From NCBI RefSeq assembly GCF_000308855.1, contig NZ_BAGM01000035.1, positions 1-64,000 of the forward strand: a stretch of DNA of 64,000 bases. The letters are read 5' to 3'. Source of the stretch: Nocardia veterana NBRC 100344. GTDB lineage: Bacteria > Actinomycetota > Actinomycetes > Mycobacteriales > Mycobacteriaceae. The notes under the pieces are model-generated. The model searched no databases. It was not told the DNA's origin and saw only the letters and a list, made by a program, of their open reading frames with translations. The position numbers were made by a program, and so were the translations under genes. Positions 10,001 through 18,452 of the stretch are shown here, one piece after another. The first letter of the stretch is position 1; each line of letters starts with the position of its first letter.

Positions 10001-13000
10001 GTCCCCGGATGCCCGCACGACCGGGCACGCCTCGGCGGACGGATTCGGGCTGCACCCGGCTCTGCTGGACGCGGTGCTGCACGCGCTGCTGCTCGGCGGC
10101 CTGGCCGAGGGTGCGGCGCCGGGCACGATTCCGGTGCCGTACTCGTGGGAGAACATCGACATTCACGCGGTGGGCGCCACCTCGTTGCGGGCCCGGCTGG
10201 TGGCCGACCGCGACGGGGACGATCGGCGGATCACGGTGTCGCTCACCGACCCGCACGGCGCGCCCGTGGCCGAGATCGGTGCGGTGATCATGCGCCCGAT
10301 TCCCACCGGAACGCTCGGCGACGAGGCGGCGGATCGATCCGGCGTGTACCGAATCGGTTGGGAGCCGGTGCTTCCGGTGCCGGCCGGTCCGTCCGCGGCC
10401 ACCATCGCTGCGCTGGCGGGCGCCGATATCTCCGGCATCGCCGATACGTATCCCTCGCCGGCCGACCTCGATGCGGCTCGGTCCCTTCCGGATGCGGTCG
10501 TCTGGCGGGTTCCCGTCGGTCCCGCGGCGACCGAACCGGGCACGGTCCGCGCGGCAGTGCACACCACGATGACGATGGTGCGGGCGTGGCTCGCGGTGGA
10601 ACGGCTTTCCGATGTCCGCTTGGTGGTCGTCACCACGGGCGGAGCCGGACCGGTGGACGCGGGCCCACACCTCGGCGCCGCGGCGGTGTGGGGCGCGATG
10701 CGCAGTGCGCAGTCGGAGTATCCGGATCGGTTCGTGCTGATCGACGAGGATCCCGCCGCACCGCTGTCGGCCGACCGGATCGCCGAGGTTGTGCGTTCGG
10801 GCGAGCCCCAGGTCGCGGTGCGCGAGGGGCAGATTCTGGTGCCCCGGCTGACCCGAGCGCCCGCGCCGGCGGCAGATCTGCCGGGGTTGGCGGCCGCGAC
10901 GGTGCTGATCACCGGCGGTACGGGTGGTCTCGGCGCGGTCTTTGCCCGCCACCTCGTCGCCGAACACGGGGTGCGACGCCTGGTGCTGACATCGCGGCGT
11001 GGTCTCGAAGCACCCGGTGCGGCCGCACTGGTGCGCGAGTTGACGCAGGCGGGCGCCGACGCGCGAGTGGTCGCGTGCGATGTCGCCGATCGTGCTTCGG
11101 TACGAAACCTGCTGGGCACCATCGCAACCGACGAGCCGCTGGCGATCATCCATGCCGCCGGGGTGCTGGACGACGGCACCGTGTCGTCGCTGACCCCCGA
11201 GCAGGTGGATCGGGTGCTGGCGCCGAAGGTGGACGGCGCGTGGCATCTGCACGAGCTGACCCGGGACCGCGATATCTCGGCGTTCGTGCTGTTCTCGTCG
11301 ATCGCGGCATCGGTCGGCTCGGCCGGGCAGAGCAACTACGCCGCGGCCAACGCCTACCTGGACGCGCTGGCACAGCAGCGGAGGGCAGCCGGGGCGACCG
11401 CGACAGCGCTGGCCTGGGGGCCGTGGCATCAGGGCAGCGGGATGACCGGTGAACTCGACCGCGCGGCCGTGGCGCGTTGGGAGCGAATGGGTTTCGGCCA
11501 GCTCGAGAACGCCGACGGCGTGCGACTGTTCGATCGTGCCCTCGGCCACGCCGAGGCGCAGCTGGCTCCGATCCGCTTCGACGCGGCGGCGGTGCGCCGG
11601 CAGACCGATGCCGCCGCGGTTCCCGCGATACTCCGCGGCTTCGTGCGGCGGGCACCCGCGCCGGTTGCCGCCCGGACGCCCGGGTCGCTCGGATCCCGAT
11701 TGGCGGCGGTACCCGACGCCCGGCGCGGTGAGCTGGTGCTCGACCTCGTGCGCGAGCACGCGTCCGCGGTGCTGGGGTACGCCTCGCCGGGCGAGGTCGA
11801 TGTCGAGAAGCCTTTCGGCGATCTGGGTCTGGACTCGCTGGGCGGTGTGGAATTCCGTAACCGGCTCGGCAAGGCGACGGGCGTGCGGCTGCCCTCGACC
11901 CTCGTTTTCGACCATCCCACCCCGGCGGCGGTGGCGACATTCCTCCGGTCGCTCGTGGAATCCGAGAAGGCGGACGACTCCGCCGACACCTCCCGAAGCC
12001 GGGTAGCCACACCGATTCGCGCGGACGAACCGATCGCCATCGTCGGAATGGCGTGCCGGTATCCGGGCGGTGTCGGATCGCCGGACCAGCTGTGGGATCT
12101 GCTGGTGTCGGAGACCGACGCCATCGGCGAGTTTCCCGCGGACCGCGGCTGGGATCTCGAGCGACTGTTCGACCCCGATCCGGAGCACTCCGGCACGTCG
12201 TATATCCGCGAGGGCGGATTCCTCACCGGCGCAGCGGATTTCGACGCCGGATTCTTCGGCATCGGTCCTCGGGAAGCGTCCGCGATGGATCCGCAGCAGC
12301 GCCTGCTGCTCGAGGTGTCATGGGAGGCGTTGGAGGATGCGGGAATCGACCCGGCCTCCTTGCGGGGCAGCGATACCGGCGTCTACACCGGCGTGATGTA
12401 CCAGGACTACGCGGAGGTGACACGCAAGGCCGGGGCCGAGGTCGAGGGCTATGCGGTCACCGGTGTCATGGGCAGCGTGGCCTCCGGACGGGTGTCGTAC
12501 GCGCTGGGTCTGGAGGGACCGGCGCTGACCGTCGACACCGCGTGCTCGTCCTCGCTGGTGGCATTGCACACCGCCTGCCGCGCACTGCGCCAAGGCGAGA
12601 GCTCGCTGGCTCTCGTGGGCGGCGCGACGGTGATGGCGACACCGATGGTGTTCGTGGAATTCTCGCGCCAGCGCGGTCTGGCCCGGGATGCTCGGTGCAA
12701 GTCGTTCTCCGCGGCCGCCGACGGGATCACCTGGTCGGAGGGCGCGGCGATGCTCGTGGTCGAGCGCCTGTCCGATGCTCGCCGGCTGGGTCACCGGGTT
12801 CTCGCCGTCGTGCGGGGCTCGGCGGTGAATCAGGACGGGGCGAGCAACGGTTTGACCGCGCCGAACGGTCCGGCACAGGAGCGGGTGATCATGGCGGCGT
12901 TGGCCGATGCCGGCCTGACACCGTCGGATGTGGATGCGGTGGAAGCGCACGGCACCGGGACCCCGCTCGGTGATCCGATCGAGGCGAACGCACTGCTCGC

Positions 13001-16000
13001 CACCTACGGACAGCACCGGTCGCGGCCGCTGCTGCTCGGCTCGTTGAAGTCGAATATCGGCCACGCGCAGGCCGCCGCCGGGGTGGGCGGCGTGATCAAG
13101 ATGGTGCAGGCGCTGCGGCATCGGATGCTGCCCCGCACCCTGCACGTGGACGAGCCCAGCCCGCACGTGGATTGGTCGGCCGGTGCGGTCGAGCTGCTGA
13201 CCGAGGCGCGGCCGTGGCAGGACAACGGACGGGTCCGGCGTGCCGGGGTGTCCTCGTTCGGGATCAGCGGCACCAACGCGCACGTGATTCTCGAGGAAGC
13301 GCCCGCCTCGGCCGAGGTATCGGCCGCCGGGCCGGAGCGTCCGCGACCGGCCGACGCCGGCGAAATCGACCGGCCCGTCACCTGGGTGGTGTCCGCGCAG
13401 AGCCGGGAAGCGCTGCGGGAGCAGGCGGTTCGCCTCGCGCAGTGGTTGGGGACGCATCCGGATGCGAAGCCGGGCGATATCGCGCATTCATTGTTGCGGC
13501 ACCGGTCGCAGCTGGAGTGGCGCGCTGCGGTGGTGGCCCGGAACCCGGCGGACCTGGTCGCCGGGGTGGCGCGGCTGGCCGAATCGGGCTCCGGCGCCGA
13601 CGGCGTCGTCTCCGGGCGTGCCGTGTCGCGTCGGGTGGCGTTCGTATTTCCGGGGCAGGGCAGCCAGTGGGCGGGTATGGCCGCCGAATTGCTCGCCGCC
13701 GGTGGGGTATTCGCGGATGCGATCGCCGAGTGTGAGGCCGCACTGGCACCGTTCGTCGATTGGTCGTTGACCGCGGTGCTGCGCGGGGAACTCGGCGCGG
13801 CGGCGCTGGAGCGGGTGGATGTGGTCCAACCGGTGCTGTTCGCGGTGATGGTGTCGCTGGCGCGGCTGTGGCGCGCGAACGGTGTCGAACCCGTTGCGGT
13901 GCTGGGACATTCGCAGGGGGAGATCGCGGCGGCCGTGGTCGCCGGTGGGTTGTCGACGGCCGACGGCGCCCGGGTGGTCGCCCTGCGGTCCCGGATCGTC
14001 GCCGAGGAGCTCGCCGGCCGCGGCGGCATGGCCTCGGTGCGGCTGACCACCGCGGCGGTCGAGCAGCGGGCCGCCGAATTCGGCGGCCGGATCTCGGTGG
14101 CGGCGGAGAACGGTCCGGGCGAAACCGTGGTGTCCGGCGAGGCATCCGCCGTGGACGAGTTCGTCGCCGCGTGTGCGGCCGACGGGGTGTGGGTGCGACG
14201 GATTCCGGTGGACTACGCGTCGCATTCGGCGGCGGTGGAAGCGATCCGGGATCGGGTGACGGCCGAACTGTCCGCCGTCGAGCCGGTGCCGGGTTCGGTG
14301 CCGTTCTTCTCGACCGTGTCCGCGGACTATGTGGATACCGCGCGGTTGGATGCGGACTACTGGTACCGGGGGCTGCGCGAGCAGGTGCGGTTCGCGGAAT
14401 CGGTGGCGGCGCTGGCCCGGGCCGGGGTGAACGCCTTCATCGAGGTGAGCCCGCATCCGGTCCTGACGGTCGGGATGGCTTCGACCGTGGACGCGCTCGG
14501 GATGGCCGATCGGGTGGCGGTGTTCGGCACCTTGCAGCGCGATCGGGGCGGGCCGGAGCAGGTCGCCGTGGCGTTGGCGCAGGCGCATTGCGCGGGCGTG
14601 ACGGTGGCGCCCGCGGCGCTCGCCCCGCCCGCCGAGCGGGTGGCGTTGCCGACCTACGCGTTCCAGCATCGGCGGTACTGGCTGCGGCCCGCCGCCGCGC
14701 ACGATGTGCGGCAATCGGGCCTGGCCGACGCCGGACACCCACTGCTGGGCGCGATGCTGCGACTGCCGGATGCGCCGGACGTGGTCTTCACCGCCCGGCT
14801 GTCCACGACCGATCAGCCGTGGTTGGCCGACCACGCCGTCGCGGGCGTCGCTCTGCTGCCCGGCGCCGCGCTCGTCGAGCTGGCCTTGCACGTCGGAACG
14901 CTGCTGGGATCGCCGCGGGTGGCGGAGTTGGTGCTCGAGGCGCCGCTGCCGGTGCCCACCTCCGGCGCCGTCGAATTGCGGGTCATGGCAGGCGGTCCCG
15001 ACGAGTCCGGGGCGCGCCCGGTATCGGTGTACTCCCGTGCGCACGACGCCGACGAAGCCGAGGAATGGACGCGGCATGCGGTGGGATCGGTCACCGCGCA
15101 GGCGGACGCACCGGCGGCCGATCCGGGAACGGCCGCCTGGCCGCCCGCGGGTGCGACCGCGATACCGGTCGCGGACGGGTATGCGGTCCTGGCCGAGCGG
15201 GGATACGAGTACGGGCCGGTGTTCCAGGGCCTCACGGCCCTGTGGCGGCGCGACGACGAAGTGTTCGCCGAGGTCGCACTGCCGGAAACGGCGCCGCACG
15301 GCGGCGAGTTCGCGATCCACCCCGCGCTGCTGGATGCCGCGCTGCACGCGATCCTGCTGGGCGGGTTGCTCCCCGAGGCCGGGCCCGATGTCGTGGCCGT
15401 CCCGTTCTCCTGGGAGAACGTCGAGCTGTACGCGACCGGCGCGGCGTCGTTGCGGGTTCGCGCGGTTCGCTCCGGCAGCGATCGGATCGCGGTGCGCGTG
15501 ACCGATGCCGCGGGCGCCCCGGTGGCCGAGGTGGCCGCGCTGACGCTGCGGCAGCTGTCGACCGACACCCTCCTGGGTGCTGCCCGCCGGCGCAGTGACG
15601 GCGTCGGTTACCACGTGGAATGGGTGGCGCTGCCGTCCCCGGACGAACCGGGCGACCTCGATGTCGAGGGCTCCGGCCGGGACGAGGACGTCGTCACGGT
15701 GGCCGGTCGGCGGGTGACCGTCGTGCGGTTCGATCCCGCCCGTTCTTCGAGCGGCAGTGCCGACGGGGATCTCCCTGCGGCCGTGCGGGATTCGGTCACC
15801 GACCTGACCGTGCGCATGCAGCGGTTGCTGGCCCGCGAGGAACCGATCGTGGTGGTGACCCACCACGCGGTGGCCACCCATCCGGGCGAAGCGGTGGATC
15901 TGGTCGCGGCCGCGGCGTGGGGGCTGTTGCGCACGGCGCAGAGTGAGCACCCGGATCGAATCCTGGCCGTCGACATCGACGATCGGGACGGTTACGGGTG

Positions 16001-18425
16001 GGCCGTGGCGGTCGCGGTGACGCTCGGTGCCGAACCCCAACTGGCCATCCGGCGCGGGGCGCTGTACGCACCCCGGCTGACCCGGGGTCCGGGCGATATC
16101 GTCGGCGCGAGCGAGCTGATTCGCGCGCGGGCCTGGCGGCTGACCCATGCCGGCAAGGGCACCTTGACCGGTGACAACCTCGCCGTGGTGGAGACGCCGG
16201 AGGAGTTGCGCGAGCTCGCGCCCGGGCAGGTTCGGATCGCGCTGCGCGCGGCGGGCGTGAACTTCCGCGATGTGCTGATCACCTTGGGCATGGTGTCGGA
16301 TGCGATGACCGGAGACCGATCGATCAGCCCGACCATCTGCGTCGAGGGCGCCGGTGTCGTGCTGGAGGTGGCGTCGGATGTCACCGAATTCGCGCCCGGC
16401 GACCGGGTTTTCGGATTCACCTCCGGGGCGGGCTCGGTGACGGTCACCGATCATCGCCTGCTCGCCCGGATTCCGCGCGGCTGGTCCTTCGCCCAGGCCG
16501 CCGCGGTGCCGGTGGTGTACGCGACCGCCTATTACGGCCTCGTCGATCTGGCCGGGGCACGACCGGGCCAGACGCTGCTGCTGCACGCCGCCACCGGCGG
16601 AGTCGGGCTGGCGGCGATTCAGCTGGCTCGGTATCTGGGGTTGCGGGTGTTGCCGACCACGAGCCGATCCAAATGGGATGTGTTGCGCGAGTTGGGATTC
16701 GACGATTCCGAGATCGGTGATTCGCGGACTCTCGACTTCGAGCGGAAGTTCTTCGACGCCACGGCCGGCCGCGGCGTGGACATCGTGCTGAATTCGCTGA
16801 CCCTCGACTTCGTGGACGCGTCGTTGCGGTTGCTGCCGCACGGCGGCAAGTTCATCGAGATGGGTCACCTCGACGAGCGCGACGCCGAGCAGGTGGCCGC
16901 CGATCACCCCGGCGTGGACTACCACCACTTCATGCTTCTGGACGTGCCGCCGGACCGGCTGGGGCAGATCCTGCGGGCCGTCGTCGGGCTCTTCGAAGCC
17001 GGTGCCCTGACGCCCTCGCGGATCACCGCGTGGGACCTGCGTCAGGCGCCGGAAGCGTTCCGGCACATGAGTCAGGCCCGGCATATCGGCAAGAACGTGC
17101 TCACCGTGCCGGCCCCGCTGCGTCCCGAGGGCACCGTGCTGATCACCGGTGGTACGGGCGGTTTGGGTGCCGTGGTCGCGCGGCAGCTGATCACCGAATA
17201 CGGTGTGCGCCACCTGGTGCTGGCCGGCCGGCGGGGTCCGGCGGCGCCCGGTGCGGCCGAATTGCGGGACGACCTCGCCGCGCTGGGCGCACAGGTCGAG
17301 GTGGTGGCGTGTGACGCCGCCGACCGCGACGCCGTGGACCGGGTGCTGGCGGCCGTTCCGGCGGACCATCCGCTCACGGGCGTGGTTCATGCGGCGGGTG
17401 TGTTGTCGGACGGTCTGCTGGCCACCATGACACCGGAGCGAATCGCCGAGGTCCTGCGTCCGAAGGTCGATGCGGCATGGAATCTGCATGCGGCGACGAA
17501 GGATCTGGATCTGTCGATGTTCGTCCTGTACTCGTCGATCGCGGGTGTGATCGGTAACCCGGGCCAGGCGAACTATGCCGCCGCCAACGTCTTCCTCGAC
17601 GCGCTGGCCCAGCATCGGCACATCCACGGACTGCCCGCGACGTCGATGGCGTGGGGGCTGTGGGCCGAGAGCACCGGAATGACCGGCGACCTCGGTGCCG
17701 CCGACATCGCCCGGTTGCGCCGGGACGGTTTCCCGCCGCTGGAGATCGAGGACGGTGTGGCGCTGTTCGACGCGGCCGTGGCGAGTGGTCGCGCGGAGGT
17801 GGCCGCGGTCCGGATCGACCGGTCCGCGCTCGCCGCGCACGGCCGATCGATCATGCGCGGGTTGGTGCGGCCCACCCGTCGGCGGGCGACCGCCGCGGCG
17901 GCGAGCGAGTCGTCGACGTTGGCCGCGCTGGTGGCGGGCCGCACCCCGGCCGAGCAGGAACGTATCGTGCTCGACGTGGTCCGCACCCAGGCCGCGGCGG
18001 TGCTGGGCCACGACGGTAGCGGGTCGATCGCACCGGATATGCCCTTCAAGGACATCGGTTTCGATTCGCTCAGCGTCATGGAGTTCCGCAATCAGTTGGT
18101 CCGGGCGACCGGTCTGCAGTTGCCCGCGACGCTGGTATTCGACTATCCGACCGCCGAGGATCTGGCCGGGTTCGTGTACCGGCAGCTGGTTCCGGCCGAG
18201 GATCCCGCGGAACGCATTGCGGCCGAGATCGATTCGCTGACCCGAAGCTGCGCCGCGGCCGAGCTGTCACCCGAGGACCGGTCGGACGTGGCGCGCCGGT
18301 TGACCGTACTGCTGCGCCAACTCGAGGACGGCGCCGCCGACGACCCCGGCGCCGACAGCGTCGTCGACCGGCTCGACACCGCGGACGATCGCGAGCTGTT
18401 CGACTTCATCGACAACCTCGGCTGA
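4071..18425 (+). CDS. Type I modular polyketide synthase, loading module + modules 1 and 2
   Basis: First protein of the assembly line, 4784 aa. Loading module: truncated KS-like region (about residues 6-215) with Gln145 at the cysteine position and no HGTGT or NIGH; AT (326-754; Ser507 in GHSHGE, YASH at 608-611, methylmalonyl type, PGNGSQW instead of PGQGSQW); ACP (Ser840). M1: KS (897-1324, Cys1067), AT (malonyl, GHSIGE/HAFH), DH (HVIDGAVLLP and DAVLH intact), KR (GGTGGLG, LDD), ACP; predicted E-alkene. M2: KS (2653-3079), AT (GHSQGE/YASH, methylmalonyl), DH, ER (about 4021-4344, LLHAATGGVG), KR (LSD), ACP; full reduction. A C-terminal docking segment ends in LFDFIDNLG. GTG 4071 was chosen because AGGAAGG lies 10 nt upstream and KS homology begins at once; GTG 3858 gives a longer frame without a ribosome-binding site. 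Next gene follows after 27 bp. Confidence 0.9.
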   Translation: MTGSAFAVAIVGMSCRIRGVVEFGAGTVGAGVSEPGELGAEGFGALGFDAEGFDAEGFGAEEFDAEEFDADFFGIAPEEAGELGPRPLSALELGWQALENAGLVATPLGGLRCGVFVTGAGPRTAERISTYFGFEGPSIALDGPQPSSLVAVRMAYDSLRSGDSDLALAGGMPTAGELIERSGESPEAGAMVVLKPLTRAIADGDLIHAVLRVDPVDDENRAASASEEARETPQAVGSDSAAVGRRGDGQGIASLLEAVFRVRRDRRNRFGNNVVHDESDGAECSVAEFRVTSVSPSGTGRTDTAAIVAEPAATESTAPADGTAPVVPWVVSARSEGGVRAQAARLREWLLHHPDDAATDVAYSLLTTRAQMPWRGSVVGADRAELLAGLAALADPAAPAPARNPITGRAERRRIAFVFPGNGSQWAGMARDLLESDRAFAESIAECEAALAPHVDWSLTAVLRGDADAPAPETADVVQPVLFAVMVSLARMWQAAGVRPDVVIGHSHGEVAAAHIAGGLSLADAARVVALRSRAIADDLVGRGAMASVGLDAEAVRERLSRYAGRLALAAVNGPAQSVVSGEVSAVEEFLADCAGEQVRARRVAIDYASHSTAVERIRARLLADLAPIRPRSGSVPYFSPVVADRLDTAELNAEYWYRSEREPIRFADSVAALIDGGVTGFVEISPHPVLTMGIAGTAEAAGAADRVAVVGSLQRGAGDRARFLVSLVQAYCAGLPVDPAVLVPGGARVELPPYAFQRRGARSGASSDSAASAAAGPAAAGDGTWDDSPLARSLAAVPDYQRHSLVLDIVREHAAAVSGHDSARSIRPDLPFTDLGLDSVTGLELRNRLARVTGVALPASLVFDHPTANAVAALLQARVTGADRGPHRVNRRTTTDEPIAIVGIGARFPGGVRSAEDLWDLTDAGRDVIGDFPTDRGWDLDRLFDPDPDKPGTVYTRRGGFLGDAGDFDPGFFGISPREAWAMDPQQRLFLETSWEALEDAGIDPTSLRGSDTAVFVGACASGYSRRVSGELEGYRLTGTSHSVVSGRVAYVLGLEGPAVTVDTACSSSLVALHLACRALRQGETSLVLAGGVTVAASPYLFVDFARQRGLSPDGRCKAFSADADGVVWSEGSGVLVLERLSDAQRLGHHVLAVVRGSAVNQDGASNGLTAPNGPAQERVIAQALADAGISPTEVDAVEAHGTGTRLGDPIEAQALIAVYGQGRDAREPVRIGSVKSNIGHTVAAAGVAGVIKMVQALRHERLPRTLHAETPSPHVDWSAGAVRLLTESEPWIAGDRVRRAGISSFGISGTNAHLILEEAPTPALPAAEDHHPAPLPVVPLLVSGKGEAALRAQAARLRAWLTERPELDIADAAYALATSRAQLESRAVVLGRDRAEVLERLATVAEAGAGAGVVEGVVGSGRTAFLCTGQGAQRVGMGAGLYQAFPVFAAALDEVCAHIDPLLGRSLRELMFTDAEGVLDRTEFTQPALFAFEVALYRLLESFGVTPDVLIGHSIGEVAAAHLAGLWSVADACRLVAARGRLMGALPPGGAMLAVAAAEPEVNEVVARYSGRVSVAAVNAPEALVVSGVEAAIAEIEALFVRRGRKTSRLRVGHAFHSALMEPMLDEFAAVAAELTYHRPRLPVVSNRSGLLAGDELMEPSYWVRHVRDAVRFAPGIETLLASGVRRFLEVGPDAVLTALTRQILGDSAESVVTAAARRDHDEALQLCTMLAQVHTSGVRVDWTALLRRRPGHRVPLPTYAFQRRRYWLPEVVASADVRLTGLDRIDHPLLGAAVWLPDADGVVLTGLLSSASHPWLADHVIDGAVLLPGTAFVELALHAGAVVGSPRPAELIVTAPLIVPAAGAVELRVLVSGPDAGGSRQLSVHSRPRHDGAAEQAPWVRHATGTLVAPGDSAAAQQPESWPPVAAQPVPIEDAYAELAERGYDYGPAFRGLTALWRRDGEVFAEVTLPEPVQSPDARTTGHASADGFGLHPALLDAVLHALLLGGLAEGAAPGTIPVPYSWENIDIHAVGATSLRARLVADRDGDDRRITVSLTDPHGAPVAEIGAVIMRPIPTGTLGDEAADRSGVYRIGWEPVLPVPAGPSAATIAALAGADISGIADTYPSPADLDAARSLPDAVVWRVPVGPAATEPGTVRAAVHTTMTMVRAWLAVERLSDVRLVVVTTGGAGPVDAGPHLGAAAVWGAMRSAQSEYPDRFVLIDEDPAAPLSADRIAEVVRSGEPQVAVREGQILVPRLTRAPAPAADLPGLAAATVLITGGTGGLGAVFARHLVAEHGVRRLVLTSRRGLEAPGAAALVRELTQAGADARVVACDVADRASVRNLLGTIATDEPLAIIHAAGVLDDGTVSSLTPEQVDRVLAPKVDGAWHLHELTRDRDISAFVLFSSIAASVGSAGQSNYAAANAYLDALAQQRRAAGATATALAWGPWHQGSGMTGELDRAAVARWERMGFGQLENADGVRLFDRALGHAEAQLAPIRFDAAAVRRQTDAAAVPAILRGFVRRAPAPVAARTPGSLGSRLAAVPDARRGELVLDLVREHASAVLGYASPGEVDVEKPFGDLGLDSLGGVEFRNRLGKATGVRLPSTLVFDHPTPAAVATFLRSLVESEKADDSADTSRSRVATPIRADEPIAIVGMACRYPGGVGSPDQLWDLLVSETDAIGEFPADRGWDLERLFDPDPEHSGTSYIREGGFLTGAADFDAGFFGIGPREASAMDPQQRLLLEVSWEALEDAGIDPASLRGSDTGVYTGVMYQDYAEVTRKAGAEVEGYAVTGVMGSVASGRVSYALGLEGPALTVDTACSSSLVALHTACRALRQGESSLALVGGATVMATPMVFVEFSRQRGLARDARCKSFSAAADGITWSEGAAMLVVERLSDARRLGHRVLAVVRGSAVNQDGASNGLTAPNGPAQERVIMAALADAGLTPSDVDAVEAHGTGTPLGDPIEANALLATYGQHRSRPLLLGSLKSNIGHAQAAAGVGGVIKMVQALRHRMLPRTLHVDEPSPHVDWSAGAVELLTEARPWQDNGRVRRAGVSSFGISGTNAHVILEEAPASAEVSAAGPERPRPADAGEIDRPVTWVVSAQSREALREQAVRLAQWLGTHPDAKPGDIAHSLLRHRSQLEWRAAVVARNPADLVAGVARLAESGSGADGVVSGRAVSRRVAFVFPGQGSQWAGMAAELLAAGGVFADAIAECEAALAPFVDWSLTAVLRGELGAAALERVDVVQPVLFAVMVSLARLWRANGVEPVAVLGHSQGEIAAAVVAGGLSTADGARVVALRSRIVAEELAGRGGMASVRLTTAAVEQRAAEFGGRISVAAENGPGETVVSGEASAVDEFVAACAADGVWVRRIPVDYASHSAAVEAIRDRVTAELSAVEPVPGSVPFFSTVSADYVDTARLDADYWYRGLREQVRFAESVAALARAGVNAFIEVSPHPVLTVGMASTVDALGMADRVAVFGTLQRDRGGPEQVAVALAQAHCAGVTVAPAALAPPAERVALPTYAFQHRRYWLRPAAAHDVRQSGLADAGHPLLGAMLRLPDAPDVVFTARLSTTDQPWLADHAVAGVALLPGAALVELALHVGTLLGSPRVAELVLEAPLPVPTSGAVELRVMAGGPDESGARPVSVYSRAHDADEAEEWTRHAVGSVTAQADAPAADPGTAAWPPAGATAIPVADGYAVLAERGYEYGPVFQGLTALWRRDDEVFAEVALPETAPHGGEFAIHPALLDAALHAILLGGLLPEAGPDVVAVPFSWENVELYATGAASLRVRAVRSGSDRIAVRVTDAAGAPVAEVAALTLRQLSTDTLLGAARRRSDGVGYHVEWVALPSPDEPGDLDVEGSGRDEDVVTVAGRRVTVVRFDPARSSSGSADGDLPAAVRDSVTDLTVRMQRLLAREEPIVVVTHHAVATHPGEAVDLVAAAAWGLLRTAQSEHPDRILAVDIDDRDGYGWAVAVAVTLGAEPQLAIRRGALYAPRLTRGPGDIVGASELIRARAWRLTHAGKGTLTGDNLAVVETPEELRELAPGQVRIALRAAGVNFRDVLITLGMVSDAMTGDRSISPTICVEGAGVVLEVASDVTEFAPGDRVFGFTSGAGSVTVTDHRLLARIPRGWSFAQAAAVPVVYATAYYGLVDLAGARPGQTLLLHAATGGVGLAAIQLARYLGLRVLPTTSRSKWDVLRELGFDDSEIGDSRTLDFERKFFDATAGRGVDIVLNSLTLDFVDASLRLLPHGGKFIEMGHLDERDAEQVAADHPGVDYHHFMLLDVPPDRLGQILRAVVGLFEAGALTPSRITAWDLRQAPEAFRHMSQARHIGKNVLTVPAPLRPEGTVLITGGTGGLGAVVARQLITEYGVRHLVLAGRRGPAAPGAAELRDDLAALGAQVEVVACDAADRDAVDRVLAAVPADHPLTGVVHAAGVLSDGLLATMTPERIAEVLRPKVDAAWNLHAATKDLDLSMFVLYSSIAGVIGNPGQANYAAANVFLDALAQHRHIHGLPATSMAWGLWAESTGMTGDLGAADIARLRRDGFPPLEIEDGVALFDAAVASGRAEVAAVRIDRSALAAHGRSIMRGLVRPTRRRATAAAASESSTLAALVAGRTPAEQERIVLDVVRTQAAAVLGHDGSGSIAPDMPFKDIGFDSLSVMEFRNQLVRATGLQLPATLVFDYPTAEDLAGFVYRQLVPAEDPAERIAAEIDSLTRSCAAAELSPEDRSDVARRLTVLLRQLEDGAADDPGADSVVDRLDTADDRELFDFIDNLG
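4185..4289 (+). repeat. 15-bp in-frame tandem repeat inside the degenerate loading KS
   Basis: Seven consecutive 15-nt units encode GAEGF, GALGF, DAEGF, DAEGF, GAEEF, DAEEF and DADFF. The last unit runs straight into the conserved KS motif FFGI. The array takes the place of the normal roughly 50-residue KS segment between the LWxL helix and DADFFGI, and looks like slippage expansion of that motif's own codons. Confidence 0.9.
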
Positions 18426-18452
18426 GCCGACGTTCTTAGGAGTTACCCACCG

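Noticed and set aside
6606..12188. Very long reverse-strand open frame (1860 codons), and similar long antisense frames throughout 6-60 kb
   Set aside because: They mirror GC-rich PKS codons, are Arg/His/Gln/Gly-rich with no domain, and lie wholly inside recognised PKS genes.
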